64,000 nucleotides of DNA from Sulfurovum sp. AR. GTDB taxonomy: Bacteria > Campylobacterota > Campylobacteria > Campylobacterales > Sulfurovaceae. Position numbers and translations under genes: made by a program. The stretch is taken from positions 124,001-188,000 of the forward strand of contig NZ_AJLE01000006.1 in assembly GCF_000296775.1 (NCBI RefSeq). Direction: 5' to 3'. Shown here piece by piece: positions 45,735-55,291 of this stretch (the stretch's first letter is position 1; every line of letters begins with the position of its first letter). The notes beneath the pieces were generated by a model. It worked only from the letters and a program-made list of their open reading frames with translations, made no database searches and was not told where the DNA came from.

Positions 45735-47428
45735 TATTTCTCTCCTTTTTGCGGTAACATCATATTAAACAGTGCTCCTCCAGCTGGTACCATAGGAAGT
45801 ACATTTTCAAAACGGTTCACGGCAACATTCATGAAACATACTTTGTCCTGTGCTATAGCGTCTTTGATCGCTGCGTCAAACTCTTCTTTCGTGGTAACAT
45901 CATACCCGATCCCGCCACATGCCTCGGCCAAGGCTTTCCAGTTTGGCTGGAATGTCAGGTCTGTCTCAGAGTAGCGTTTCTCATAGAAGAACGTCTGCCA
46001 CTGTCTAACCATCCCTAAGAAATGGTTATTGAGTATCAGGTTGATGACCGGTATTTTATACTCAGCCGCTGTTACAAGTTCTTGCATATTCATCAAAATT
46101 GAACCGTCACCTGTGACATTGATCACTGTTTTATCCGGGAAGGCTCTTTTCGCACCCAATGCTGCAGGGAAACCAAAGCCCATAGTTCCCAATCCACCGG
46201 AATTGATCCACTGGCGCGGTCTGTCAAACGGGTAATGCTGTGCTGCCCACATTTGGTGCTGTCCAACATCTGAAGTAATGATGGCATTTTCACCTACCAG
46301 TTCACCGATACGTTCTATGGCCCATTGCGGTTTAATGACATCATCAGAATCAACATAAGATTGAGGGTGAAGCTCATCATAGCGTTTGAGTATCTCTCTC
46401 CATGCCTGGAATCTGTCCGTATCTATACCATCAAGAAGCGGTAACATCGCTTCAAGTACTTCTGTTACATCACCTACTATAGGATAGTCAACATCCACAA
46501 GTTTACCAATATTCGCTGCATCAATGTCTACATGGATAATGTCTGCATATTTGGCAAACTCAGAAAGTTTACCTGTAACCCTGTCATCAAATCTGGCACC
46601 AAGAGAGATTACCAGGTCTGTTTCTGACATTGCCATATTGGATGCATAGTTCCCATGCATCCCCAACATACCAAGAAGCAATGGATTCTTTGCACCCATT
46701 ACACCTCTTGCCATCAATGTTTCAACGGTAGGGATCTGTGTTTTTTCAGCCAATTCACGTACAAGGTCACTTGCATTTGAAAGTACAGCTCCACCCCCGA
46801 TATAAAGCAAAGGCTTCTTTGCTTTTTTCATCGCTTCAACCGCTTTTTCTATCTGCTTTTTGTTTCCTTTGTATGTTGGCTTATACGTAGGAATATTGAC
46901 AGAATCAGGATACACGAACTCACCGATATCTACGGTAATATCTTTAGGAATGTCGATAAGTACCGGTCCTGGTCGTCCAGAACGCGCGATATAAAATGCT
47001 TCTTTCAGTAAACGCGGAAGTTCTTCCAACGAACGTACCAGAAAGTTATGTTTTGTACATGGTCTGGATATACCTACAGCATCTATCTCTTGAAACCCGT
47101 CTGTACCGATCAGCGATAAAGGCACCTGTCCAGAGATAACAACCATAGGAATTGAATCCATATAGGCTGTTGCAAGCCCAGTGACAGCGTTTGTAAATCC
47201 TGGCCCGCTTGTCACCATTGCAACACCTACTTCACCTGTAGCTCTTGCATAACCATCTGCTGCGTGAACCGCTGCCTGTTCGTGACGGTTCAAGATATGC
47301 TCAAACCCTTCTTGTTTGTAAATTTCATCATAAACGTGCATGATCGCTCCGCCGGGATAACCAAATACGGTCTTAACACCCTCAGCGATGATCGCTTCAC
47401 ACACCATTTGTGCACCACTCATTTGCAT
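45734..47428 (-). CDS. ilvB: Acetolactate synthase large subunit
   Basis: 564 residues, thiamine-diphosphate enzyme. EAIIAEGVKTVFGYPGG with the N-terminal RHEQAAVHAADGYARATG (catalytic Glu), and the ThDP motif VTGDGSILMNMQELVTAAEYK near the C-terminus. First common step of valine, leucine and isoleucine synthesis. Coupled to ilvH. Confidence 0.97.
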   Translation of the reverse strand: MQMSGAQMVCEAIIAEGVKTVFGYPGGAIMHVYDEIYKQEGFEHILNRHEQAAVHAADGYARATGEVGVAMVTSGPGFTNAVTGLATAYMDSIPMVVISGQVPLSLIGTDGFQEIDAVGISRPCTKHNFLVRSLEELPRLLKEAFYIARSGRPGPVLIDIPKDITVDIGEFVYPDSVNIPTYKPTYKGNKKQIEKAVEAMKKAKKPLLYIGGGAVLSNASDLVRELAEKTQIPTVETLMARGVMGAKNPLLLGMLGMHGNYASNMAMSETDLVISLGARFDDRVTGKLSEFAKYADIIHVDIDAANIGKLVDVDYPIVGDVTEVLEAMLPLLDGIDTDRFQAWREILKRYDELHPQSYVDSDDVIKPQWAIERIGELVGENAIITSDVGQHQMWAAQHYPFDRPRQWINSGGLGTMGFGFPAALGAKRAFPDKTVINVTGDGSILMNMQELVTAAEYKIPVINLILNNHFLGMVRQWQTFFYEKRYSETDLTFQPNWKALAEACGGIGYDVTTKEEFDAAIKDAIAQDKVCFMNVAVNRFENVLPMVPAGGALFNMMLPQKGEK

Positions 47429-47480
47429 GGTCTACACTCCATTTAAATTTTTTTTGATTATATCTAAAAAAGATTAGAGT

Positions 47481-48389
47481 TTAATGGGTCTCGTGCCCGC
47501 AAGCTTCTATGGCCACACCCTCGCGCAGACCATCATCTATCACAATGCAACTTCCAAACCCCAATAATGTAAAGAGTTGTTTATAGATAAGTATACCTGC
47601 AGCAATCAGATCAGAACGTCCGGTACCTACAGCGATCTCTCTCTTTTCAAATGGCATAGAGAGTAATTTTTTCAAGTAAAAGTCTAACTCATCTATCTCA
47701 AGAGAGATACCGTTGATCTTTGATGCATCATAGGTTTCATAGTTTTGTCCGAGTTTCATCGCAGCTACGGTAGTGGGTGTACCGGCTGTGGCTACGAAAG
47801 TATTGACTTTACCTTTTTTCTCATAAAGATGGTTACAAAATCGTTGCATCTCAGCCATCTCTTCAGGAAGGACTTTGTCTATGTTTTCCAATGTTTCATG
47901 GGTTTGTGCAATAGTTACAATCCCTAAAGGAAAACTTTTAGAGATCGTTTCATCTCCATAATGGAAGATAAGTTCGGTAGAACCTCCACCTATATCAATC
48001 AGTACAAAACTCTCTGAAGTATCTTGTAATACAGAGAGTCTATGCTTTACTGCAAGTAAAGTGAGTCTTGCTTCTTCTTCACCCGAAATGATATCAAAAT
48101 GCACCCCTGTCTCTTTTTGGATCTGAAAGAGGACTTCCTCTGAATTTTCTGCTCTACGTACAGCTTCTGTTGTCACAGCCCTTACTACAGAAGAAGAGAA
48201 ATCGATCTGTTCTTGTGCTTCCTGTATGCCTGAGATGACCCTTTTTACAGCCTCGTCATTGATCAACCCATACTGCGCTAGACCATCTGCCGTCTTCACG
48301 ATCTTTTCAAATTCAGCTATCTGTCTGCCCGTGCTACATTCATACTCCAATACACGTAAAGTATTTGAACCTAGATCTATCGCTATCAT
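47481..48389 (-). CDS. Ppx/GppA-family phosphatase
   Basis: 302 residues: the two-lobed actin-like domain only. IAIDLGSNTLRVLEYE and VLIDIGGGSTELIFHYGD are the phosphate-binding motifs. The helical C-terminal domains of E. coli Ppx and GppA are absent. Such short forms act on polyphosphate or on guanosine pentaphosphate; which one cannot be read from sequence. Adjoins ilvA with a one-base overlap. Confidence 0.88.
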   Translation of the reverse strand: MIAIDLGSNTLRVLEYECSTGRQIAEFEKIVKTADGLAQYGLINDEAVKRVISGIQEAQEQIDFSSSVVRAVTTEAVRRAENSEEVLFQIQKETGVHFDIISGEEEARLTLLAVKHRLSVLQDTSESFVLIDIGGGSTELIFHYGDETISKSFPLGIVTIAQTHETLENIDKVLPEEMAEMQRFCNHLYEKKGKVNTFVATAGTPTTVAAMKLGQNYETYDASKINGISLEIDELDFYLKKLLSMPFEKREIAVGTGRSDLIAAGILIYKQLFTLLGFGSCIVIDDGLREGVAIEACGHETH

Positions 48390-49600
48390 TAATGCTCTTC
48401 TTTAAAAGCAAACCCACCCTCTTTGAGTTGCTCTCTTATCTGTTCCTGATGCTCCACACCTTTGGTTTCCAAGGAGACAGAGACATTTGCATCACCGAAT
48501 TCCAGATCTATAGAGGTTCTATCATACCCTATCTGTACAATGTTCGCTCCTACTTTTGTGAGTATCTCGGTTAATGCCTGTAACGCCCCCGGTTTATCTA
48601 CAAGTGTAACAAGCAGTTTCATCTTACGTGCAGACTTCATCAATCCTTTTTCGATGATCAGAGAAAGCATTGTCACATCAATGTTTCCTCCACTCAGTAC
48701 CACAGCCACTTTTGAACCTTTAGGCAAGTCTATCTTTCCATGTAAAAGGGCAGCAACACCTACGGCACCTGCCCCCTCTACCAACACTTTTTGTTTTTCT
48801 AACAAAAAAAGTATGGCAGCAGCGATCTCATCTTCACCCACTGTCTCAAACACATCTACATTTTTTAGAATATACTCTAAAGTGATCGGTGACGTATCTC
48901 TTACGGCGATACCATCAGCGATCGTCCTTACCGAAGTCGTATCTATAGGTGTCTTTGCATCATAAGACTGTTTCATCGCAGGTGCTCCTGCTGAAGAGAT
49001 ACCGATGATCTTGCACTTAGGATTCAGTGCCTTACTTGCTACAGACATACCTGAGATCAGTCCCCCTCCACCTACGCATATAACCATAGCATCAAGATCT
49101 TTCATCTCTTCAATTATCTCAAGTGCAACTGTACCTTGACCTGACATGACTTCATCATCTTCAAAAGGGTGTACAAATGTATAGTTGTTCTCTTCCCCGA
49201 ATTTGACGGCATAGGCATAGGCTTCATCATAGTTAGAGCCATGAAGTATCACATTGGCACCAAACTCTTTCACGCCCATCACTTTCGTAAGCGGTGTGGA
49301 TTCTGGCATGACAATGGTTGCTTCGATACCAAAGTGTTTTGCTGAAAAAGCCACACCCTGTGCATGGTTACCCGCAGATGAAGCAACAACGCCACCTCTG
49401 TCACCTGCTTCTATCAAAGAAGCAATTTTATTAAATGCTCCTCTGAGTTTAAATGCACCGGTACGTTGAAGATTCTCTTTTTTAAGGTACACTTCATAGC
49501 CACTCATTTGGCTTAAAATAGGGGCATACGAAAAGGGTGTACGGTGTACAACATCCGATACTCTTTCATAGGCTTTTTGGATACTTTTTAAGTCTAACAT
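48389..49600 (-). CDS. ilvA: Threonine ammonia-lyase, short form with C-terminal ACT domain
   Basis: 403 residues. PLP lysine Lys51 in QRTGAFKLRGAFNK; GGGGLISGMSVA binds the PLP phosphate; one ACT-like domain occupies about 325-403. It makes 2-oxobutanoate, the isoleucine precursor used by IlvBH. RidA (18439-18828) would deal with its reactive enamine product. Confidence 0.93.
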   Translation of the reverse strand: MLDLKSIQKAYERVSDVVHRTPFSYAPILSQMSGYEVYLKKENLQRTGAFKLRGAFNKIASLIEAGDRGGVVASSAGNHAQGVAFSAKHFGIEATIVMPESTPLTKVMGVKEFGANVILHGSNYDEAYAYAVKFGEENNYTFVHPFEDDEVMSGQGTVALEIIEEMKDLDAMVICVGGGGLISGMSVASKALNPKCKIIGISSAGAPAMKQSYDAKTPIDTTSVRTIADGIAVRDTSPITLEYILKNVDVFETVGEDEIAAAILFLLEKQKVLVEGAGAVGVAALLHGKIDLPKGSKVAVVLSGGNIDVTMLSLIIEKGLMKSARKMKLLVTLVDKPGALQALTEILTKVGANIVQIGYDRTSIDLEFGDANVSVSLETKGVEHQEQIREQLKEGGFAFKEEH

Positions 49601-49653
49601 TATCTTTCCTAGCTATTATATTGTCCGAAGTATATCAAAATTAAGGATAAAGC

Positions 49654-50085
49654 ATGGAATGTGAAATGCCGCTGGTCAACTCTAATCGTGAAGAGATGAA
49701 AGAAATCTTTGAAAGTGTCAAGACGATCGCGATCCTTGGTCTTTCACCAGATGAAAGCAAGGCAAGTAATATGGTTGCAAGATATCTTAAAAATGCAGGG
49801 TATAAAATAGTCCCTGTATATCCCAAAGAAGAGAAGATATTAGGGGAAAAAGTCTACCGTTCACTTGAAGATATCCCTTTTGAAATTGATATGGTGAATA
49901 TCTTTAGAAAACCCAGTGCATTTGATGCGATTGCAGATGCTTGCATTAGAAGAGGTGACGTTAAAGTATTTTGGGGTCAACTTGGACTAGTGAACAATGC
50001 TGCAGCACAAAAAGCTAAAGAGGCAGGAATGAAAGTGGTACAGAATTACTGTAGTAAAATTGAACATCAAGCCTTAATCGCATAA
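49654..50085 (+). CDS. CoA-binding domain protein (YccU-like)
   Basis: 143 residues, a stand-alone Rossmann CoA-binding domain. TIAILGLSPDESKASNMVARYLKNAGYKIVPVYP, and VKVFWGQLGLVNNAAAQKAKEAG near the C-terminus, are typical. Binding of CoA or a related nucleotide is expected; cellular role unknown. The YwqK-like gene starts 11 bases downstream. Confidence 0.87.
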   Translation: MECEMPLVNSNREEMKEIFESVKTIAILGLSPDESKASNMVARYLKNAGYKIVPVYPKEEKILGEKVYRSLEDIPFEIDMVNIFRKPSAFDAIADACIRRGDVKVFWGQLGLVNNAAAQKAKEAGMKVVQNYCSKIEHQALIA

Positions 50086-50096
50086 CTTGGACCACT

Positions 50097-50777
50097 ATGA
50101 AAAAAACACTTTTAATCATACTTACGTTACTTGGTACAGTTGTGCTTCAGGCAGAACTTTTCACAGATCATTTTGAAAATGGTGTGGTCAAATCACAGAT
50201 TGAATATCTAAAAGGTACAAGAACAGAAACTGCAGAGGGCGTCAAAGATGGACTAGAAAAGGTCTATTATAATACCGGTCAACTGGCATTTGAAGTGAAA
50301 AATGTTAAAGGATTAAGAGAGGGACCGCTCAATTGGTATGACAGAGAAGGAAACCATCTTGAAGTGATCCATTATCGAAAAGGTAAACGCCATGGCATCA
50401 ATCAAATATTTTATGCTGACGGTACACTGCGTATAGAGGTCAATTATATTAATGATCAAAAAGAGGGTTCAGAGAAGTACTACTTCAGTACAGGTAAACT
50501 CGCCTCTGAAGTCACGTTTAAAAACGGCAAAAAAGAGGGGTTACAAAAAGAGTATAATGAGGACGGAATACTCGACAACGATGTTATGTATAGACATGGA
50601 TATAAAGAGGGTGAAAAACGATGGTATGACAAAGATGGGAAAGTGACCAGAATGGAACTTTATAAAATGGACAGGCCTATCAATATCATGAAAAAAGTAC
50701 AAGCTAAAAAACCCGATACGACCATTGAAGCACTTCATGGTTTAGATTTTAACCCGAACAATAGAAAAGTCAAATAG
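50097..50777 (+). CDS. Secreted YwqK/MORN-repeat protein
   Basis: 226 residues. Signal peptide about 1-19. At least six imperfect repeats of about 22 residues follow (G...G...YY..G.L..E, for example GLEKVYYNTGQLAFEV and GSEKYYFSTGKLASEV), the YwqK variant of the MORN repeat. Such proteins are often labelled antitoxins, but an exported repeat protein with no toxin next door makes that label doubtful. Probably periplasmic or surface scaffold. Confidence 0.82.
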   Translation: MKKTLLIILTLLGTVVLQAELFTDHFENGVVKSQIEYLKGTRTETAEGVKDGLEKVYYNTGQLAFEVKNVKGLREGPLNWYDREGNHLEVIHYRKGKRHGINQIFYADGTLRIEVNYINDQKEGSEKYYFSTGKLASEVTFKNGKKEGLQKEYNEDGILDNDVMYRHGYKEGEKRWYDKDGKVTRMELYKMDRPINIMKKVQAKKPDTTIEALHGLDFNPNNRKVK

Positions 50778-51106
50778 TACCAGGGAGACAGACTCTGCTA
50801 TACTGAGATACAAAAGTACCGTTAAGCAGTAAACTGTACCTCTCATACATCCTTTAACCTATAACAATAAACATTCATAGGATCAAATGGATGCATACAC
50901 ATTTTTCCTCTGTAAACTGACGTACTTATTACCCCATTAAAACCTCATATTCTCATAGTTATTCGAAAAAATTATAATAAATATTCTTAGGAAAAATAAT
51001 AATCATTTATTATATTAGAAGATTTGTATTTTTACGATAATTTAAAGTTTTATTAACAACACACATGCAAAAATAAAAAGTAATCAATTTTTAAAAGGAG
51101 ACTAAA
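50778..51106. other. 329-base gap before the heptaheme cytochrome gene
   Basis: No plausible coding frame. The right half is very AT-rich with TATAAT at 50973-50978, the palindrome at 50996-51013, and AAAAGGAG at 51093-51100 for the cytochrome ATG. The leader would be about 120 bases. I see no strong stem-loop in the left half. Confidence 0.6.
50996..51013. promoter_or_regulatory. Fur-box-like palindrome upstream of the cytochrome gene
   Basis: ATAATAA-TCAT-TTATTAT: perfect 7-base arms around 4 bases, about 18 bases downstream of the TATAAT. It resembles a Fur operator (AATGATAATCATTATC type), which would make sense for a heme-rich product. The AT-richness makes a chance match quite possible. 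Confidence 0.35.
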
Positions 51107-53470
51107 ATGATTTCAAAAATTCTAAAAAGCACAGTAACCTTGTCACTTCTTTCTACTGCTGCTTTTTCTGCCGCTGATTATGACAAAACGCCGCCGTTTT
51201 CGATGGATAAATTAGAGGCAGTAAAAATAAAAGGGAAAACTGCCTATCAACCCAAAGCAGACTATAGCATGTTTGTAAACTATGAACTTGGTATGCACTG
51301 TGTTGGTTTTGATATGAGCTACTGCTGTGTCATCCCTCCATACAACTCCATACAGTCACAAGCGATCAGAGTAGGAAAAGGGAGCAGCCTTCCTAAGCTT
51401 ATGACACCCAATGACAATGTCAAACTTTTTGCCTATACCAGAGACAACTCATACTCTGAAGGGAATAAAATGAAGTACTGGATGGTAGCGAAAGATGCCG
51501 ATGGGGATGGGCACCTTGATAGTCCGGGTGATAATGTTGCCAACTATGTATGGACACACCTCTTTATCTATAAAGATCTTGAAGGTACCATGCCTGCAGG
51601 TGTCACAGAAAAAGACAGACTTAGAGTAGGTCGTCAGATCCAGGTCAAAGTGGATCATGGTCCTTCCGGTGCACCTATGACCGGGTATATGACCTATGCC
51701 GGTAAAGATGGCGGTAATGTTGTGATGACCGATACCCTCGTGCCTCCAGTAAAAGATGTTAAACTTGTCCTAACTGCTTCACACTTATGGGATGCACTGG
51801 GTCTGCCTTTAACAGCATTCAACGATAGTACAAGAAAAGGTTCACTTCGTACGGTCACAGAAAGAGATTTCCAACCCTTCCAGTACTCCACTGTTGAACT
51901 TCATACAGATGCAGGACAGCAGATAAAACAGCCTGATGGAAGCGCGGTTTCTTACTTCGGTACAAACCCGGTGGATATTCCTAACTGTTATTCCTGTCAC
52001 TCACGTACCGGTAAAGCCGCTCAAATGGCCAGAGATGAAGGTCTTAAACAAGGAGATCAAGAGTATGACTACTGGAAATCCTACCCTGATACATCCGAGT
52101 ATATGGCAAGACTTTCTGAAGGTTCTATCAACATCCTTTCACTCCACGATAAGCATCATGGTACGACATTTCTTTCAGACTATCGTCCGGATGCGCCTGC
52201 ACAGCGTTTAGGTAAAGTCGGTTTTGTAAATTGTACAGACTGTCACGGGGATAATGTTTCTGGGAACCTACAAGAGCCAAGAGTAACGGCTAGCGGTTAC
52301 AAAACGGTGAAAGCAAAACCTCTTTCAGAAGCAGTACACGGATTCCACCTTGCCATGGTGCCTATGCCTGATGCAGCTGGTAGATCACAATCATGTCAAT
52401 CCTGTCACCCAACACACTTCCAAAACCCTAATATGAATGATGACACGAACCCGTTCCGTGTAACAGACAGATATGGTGAAGCAAGATTCTCTAAAGGTGA
52501 TATCAGAAAGTCTGGTGGTGGATGTTATGTAAGACGTGATGCACACTCCAACCCTAATGCAAAACCTCCATTCTTCCTTAATGCTTATGGGAAATGGCAG
52601 CTTGAGAACGTTGCGACCAAAGATGAGCATGGCAAAGATGCTGGTGAACTTCGAGGTCTATACTGTACGAACTGTCACACGAAAGTGGCGCAAGCACTCT
52701 ATGCTGCAGATGACTTGACCAATGATTCCAAACAAGAGGGGAAAACACTTAGAAACAAATCTCTTAAAGAAATGGTAGCAGGTATCACAGGTGGAGACAT
52801 GAAGAAATTTGCTTCCTGGGCAGACCCTAAATCAGCTGGTGAGAAGGATGAAGTCCTTAGTTACTACACAGATCACAAGTCTGCAACATTGGTTAAAAAT
52901 GTAGGTAAAGACGGTAAACTCGATCTCAAGCCTTGGAACCATAAAACAGGTGGAGATGTACCATATTCAGCAGCTTCTGCTGGTAACGACTGGTGGTTGT
53001 CCGCTTCTGAACCTCACTGTGCGGATTGTCACTTAGCACCGTTTGTTGAGCAGGATACCGGTGGTAAATACTTCCCGATCGATCAGCCTAACAAATATTC
53101 ACTCTATAGATACTCTAAAGCACATGGTAACCTTGCATGTCAAACGTGTCATGAGTCGACGCATGGTCTTTATTCTACAAGATATGACGGTGATGAAAGA
53201 TCCGTAGATGTGACAACACACCAGCAAGCACTTCAGTATAGTCCTGATGGTAAATATACCGGACCAGTGACCTGTACTGCATGTCACACCGTCAATAATA
53301 ATGGGGTACCTGTTCAACTTGAAGGAACGGAATATGCAAATGACTATTGGGCTTCAGTTACATTGGCTCACTTCATGAGAGAAGGAGACCAAAAACTTTC
53401 AGTCAAAGAATTGGTGAAAAAATACCCTTATAAAAAATCTGCACAAATCGTGAAAGAGGGTTGGAAGTAA
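51107..53470 (+). CDS. Periplasmic heptaheme c-type cytochrome of unknown function
   Basis: 787 residues. Signal peptide about 1-22. Seven CxxCH heme sites begin at residues 294, 376, 430, 520, 638, 678 and 723. An N-terminal heme-free domain (about 25-290) contains ELGMHCVGFDMSYCC (Cys65, 73, 74) and an EF-hand-like loop DADGDGHLD (130-138). A non-heme CYVRRDAH lies at 473-480. No membrane anchor, quinol dehydrogenase or maturation genes adjoin it. Strong AAAAGGAG site. Substrate unknown. Confidence 0.9.
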   Translation: MISKILKSTVTLSLLSTAAFSAADYDKTPPFSMDKLEAVKIKGKTAYQPKADYSMFVNYELGMHCVGFDMSYCCVIPPYNSIQSQAIRVGKGSSLPKLMTPNDNVKLFAYTRDNSYSEGNKMKYWMVAKDADGDGHLDSPGDNVANYVWTHLFIYKDLEGTMPAGVTEKDRLRVGRQIQVKVDHGPSGAPMTGYMTYAGKDGGNVVMTDTLVPPVKDVKLVLTASHLWDALGLPLTAFNDSTRKGSLRTVTERDFQPFQYSTVELHTDAGQQIKQPDGSAVSYFGTNPVDIPNCYSCHSRTGKAAQMARDEGLKQGDQEYDYWKSYPDTSEYMARLSEGSINILSLHDKHHGTTFLSDYRPDAPAQRLGKVGFVNCTDCHGDNVSGNLQEPRVTASGYKTVKAKPLSEAVHGFHLAMVPMPDAAGRSQSCQSCHPTHFQNPNMNDDTNPFRVTDRYGEARFSKGDIRKSGGGCYVRRDAHSNPNAKPPFFLNAYGKWQLENVATKDEHGKDAGELRGLYCTNCHTKVAQALYAADDLTNDSKQEGKTLRNKSLKEMVAGITGGDMKKFASWADPKSAGEKDEVLSYYTDHKSATLVKNVGKDGKLDLKPWNHKTGGDVPYSAASAGNDWWLSASEPHCADCHLAPFVEQDTGGKYFPIDQPNKYSLYRYSKAHGNLACQTCHESTHGLYSTRYDGDERSVDVTTHQQALQYSPDGKYTGPVTCTACHTVNNNGVPVQLEGTEYANDYWASVTLAHFMREGDQKLSVKELVKKYPYKKSAQIVKEGWK

Positions 53471-53484
53471 TTTCCATTCTCTTT

Positions 53485-53533
53485 GAACTTACTATGAAGA
53501 TAGTAAGTTCCATTGCCCTTCTTCATTGAAGGG
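53485..53533 (+). terminator. Tandem stem-loops after the heptaheme cytochrome gene
   Basis: GAACTTACTAT-GAAG-ATAGTAAGTTC (53485-53510) is an 11-bp perfect stem, followed by CCCTTC-TTCATT-GAAGGG (53516-53533), then TTGCTTCTCTATTCT. The second with its T-rich tail is the more likely terminator. The rest of 53471-53615 shows nothing coding. Confidence 0.65.
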
Positions 53534-53615
53534 TTGCTTCTCTATTCTCTATTTCTATGCATCATACAATTTTCAGAAACAAAATATATCCTCTATCTCT
53601 GTTTAAGACTTCACT

Positions 53616-54263
53616 TCACTCTTTATTACTATTTTTGAGTCCTATCATAATATTGCGGGTATAAATGATAAACCCAAAAAGTTGTCCTAGAAGCAAAACA
53701 GGATCTTTTCTGAAAATGGCATAACTTAATATCATGAATGAACCGGTCAGACTTAACATCCAAAAACCAAGTGGGAGATGAGATATTTTCATACGTTCTG
53801 AGTAGATCCACTGGTAAACAAATCTAAACGTAAAAAGAATTTGTCCGATGCTTCCCCAGAGTAAAAGAAACAAAGGGATATCCTCATTTTTAAAGAGACG
53901 ATGCATATCGATCACGTTATTGTTGTAGGCATAAAGAACAATAAATAGAGGGAAAAACCATAAAAAGATTTGTAAAAAATAAGGGATCTTTCTCCAAGAT
54001 CCTTGAAGCTGCATATTTCTTATATAGATAAAATAGGTGATTGACTGTCCCAACATGATAGCAAAGTCATCACGTAACCACCCATATACAAAGAGTAAAA
54101 AAGAGGCCATAAGGCTCAATTCCCAAAAGAGTTCCGGGGTGAGTACTTTTTTCACTTTTTCTGACTGTATCCATTGTACAAGAAGACGTGCCGAAAAAAG
54201 AATTTGTGCACTGAATCCTATAACATAGACAAAGAGTCCATACGAGAGCCATCCACTACTCAT
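53616..54263 (-). CDS. Membrane protein with two tandem lipid-A-biosynthesis N-terminal (LAB_N) domains
   Basis: 215 residues, about six membrane helices. The halves repeat: ARLLVQWIQSEK ... LTPELFWELSLMASFLLF ... LGQSITYFIYIRN, and FRFVYQWIYSER ... LPLGFWMLSLTGSFMIL ... LGQLFGFIIYTRN. Each matches the LAB_N unit usually seen as one small protein beside glycosyltransferases of lipid modification. Overlaps the GT2 gene by 4 bases, so it acts with it. Likely inner-membrane carrier-lipid role, inferred. Confidence 0.85.
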   Translation of the reverse strand: MSSGWLSYGLFVYVIGFSAQILFSARLLVQWIQSEKVKKVLTPELFWELSLMASFLLFVYGWLRDDFAIMLGQSITYFIYIRNMQLQGSWRKIPYFLQIFLWFFPLFIVLYAYNNNVIDMHRLFKNEDIPLFLLLWGSIGQILFTFRFVYQWIYSERMKISHLPLGFWMLSLTGSFMILSYAIFRKDPVLLLGQLFGFIIYTRNIMIGLKNSNKE

Positions 54264-54985
54264 ACACTAGGATTACTTTCTTCAACTTTATAGGTAATAT
54301 ATCTGCTTTTCATCCAGCGGTAGGCAAAGGCATCTTGAAGAGGCTTAATGGAACGATTAAAGATATTAAATTTTGATACCCCTGCCGTTCGTTCAAAATG
54401 TTGAACGCTTTTTTGCTGTATCTGACCGCCTTGAAGTTTGATCAAAGCAGGAATAAAACGATGCATCCCGTCAAAAAAAGGTATTTTTTTTGCCACATCA
54501 GTTTTCATGACCTTCAGAGGGCATCCGGTATCGATCACGCCATCATCGATCAAGGCACGTCTGATAGAGTTGGCAAAAGAGGACTGTACTTTCTTACTTA
54601 ACGTATCTTTTCGTTTACCCCTAAATCCAATAACTGCCTCATACTGGTCTATCTCTTCAAGGAGTAGATCAAAATCAAACGGTGTGGTTTGCAGATCTGC
54701 ATCGATATACCCGACAAGCTCTGTATCACACACATCAATCCCTGCTTTAATAGCCGTACTCAATCCATAGTTTTTATCGAATTTTATATAGCTGAAATCA
54801 TCTTTTTTACAAATTTCCATTATTTTCTCAAAACTGCCATCCGTAGAGCCGTCATCGACAAATATGACCTTACTTTTGGTGTTACTGTGAGCAAAATATT
54901 CTGTAAAAACAGCCTCTATCCTATCTAGATTGTCCACTTCATTGTAGACAGGTACAATGATACTCATTCTATAGTTACTTTTCAT
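54260..54985 (-). CDS. Glycosyltransferase family 2, dolichol-phosphate-sugar synthase-like
   Basis: 241 residues, catalytic domain only. SIIVPVYNEVDNL, VDDGSTDGS and GYIDADLQTTPFDF are the GT-A motifs; ALIDDGVIDTGCPLKVMKT follows. No C-terminal membrane helices, unlike ArnC. Predicted to load a sugar on polyprenyl phosphate for the nearby ArnT-like enzyme. First gene of the minus-strand pair with the tandem LAB_N protein. Confidence 0.88.
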   Translation of the reverse strand: MKSNYRMSIIVPVYNEVDNLDRIEAVFTEYFAHSNTKSKVIFVDDGSTDGSFEKIMEICKKDDFSYIKFDKNYGLSTAIKAGIDVCDTELVGYIDADLQTTPFDFDLLLEEIDQYEAVIGFRGKRKDTLSKKVQSSFANSIRRALIDDGVIDTGCPLKVMKTDVAKKIPFFDGMHRFIPALIKLQGGQIQQKSVQHFERTAGVSKFNIFNRSIKPLQDAFAYRWMKSRYITYKVEESNPSV

Positions 54986-55291
54986 ATCATACTATTTCCA
55001 TATGTTTTTTAATGTAGATTCCCAATATTATAACGTACTATAATATAAAAGCTCTCAATGATTTTCCAGGCATATATATTTACTACTTTTATGGAGGATT
55101 TTTATGGATCTTCACATAGGATAGAGATAAAATTTCAACCATTGAGAATGATGTTAAAGAGAATAAGGATATACTTTTCGTCACATACACCATCATACGT
55201 TTTAGACTCAAGACAGAGTTCATTCTATCTCAAAAAGTTAAAACGATATGTATTTTATCTCTATCTCTACTGAAGGAAAAAAGTACAAGTC
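54986..55291. other. 306-base gap between divergent GT2 and ArnT-like genes
   Basis: AT-rich promoter region for both genes. GGAGG at 55104 is followed by ATG and five codons (MDLHIG) then a stop, a possible but unsupported leader peptide. A 71-codon frame here is Lys/Tyr/Phe-rich and ends shortly before the ArnT-like ATG; it has no homology I recognise. AAGGAAAA lies before the 55292 ATG. Confidence 0.5.

Noticed and set aside
55058..55273. 71-codon frame before the ArnT-like gene
   Set aside because: Basic, aromatic-rich composition from AT-rich DNA, no ribosome binding site at its ATG and no recognisable family.
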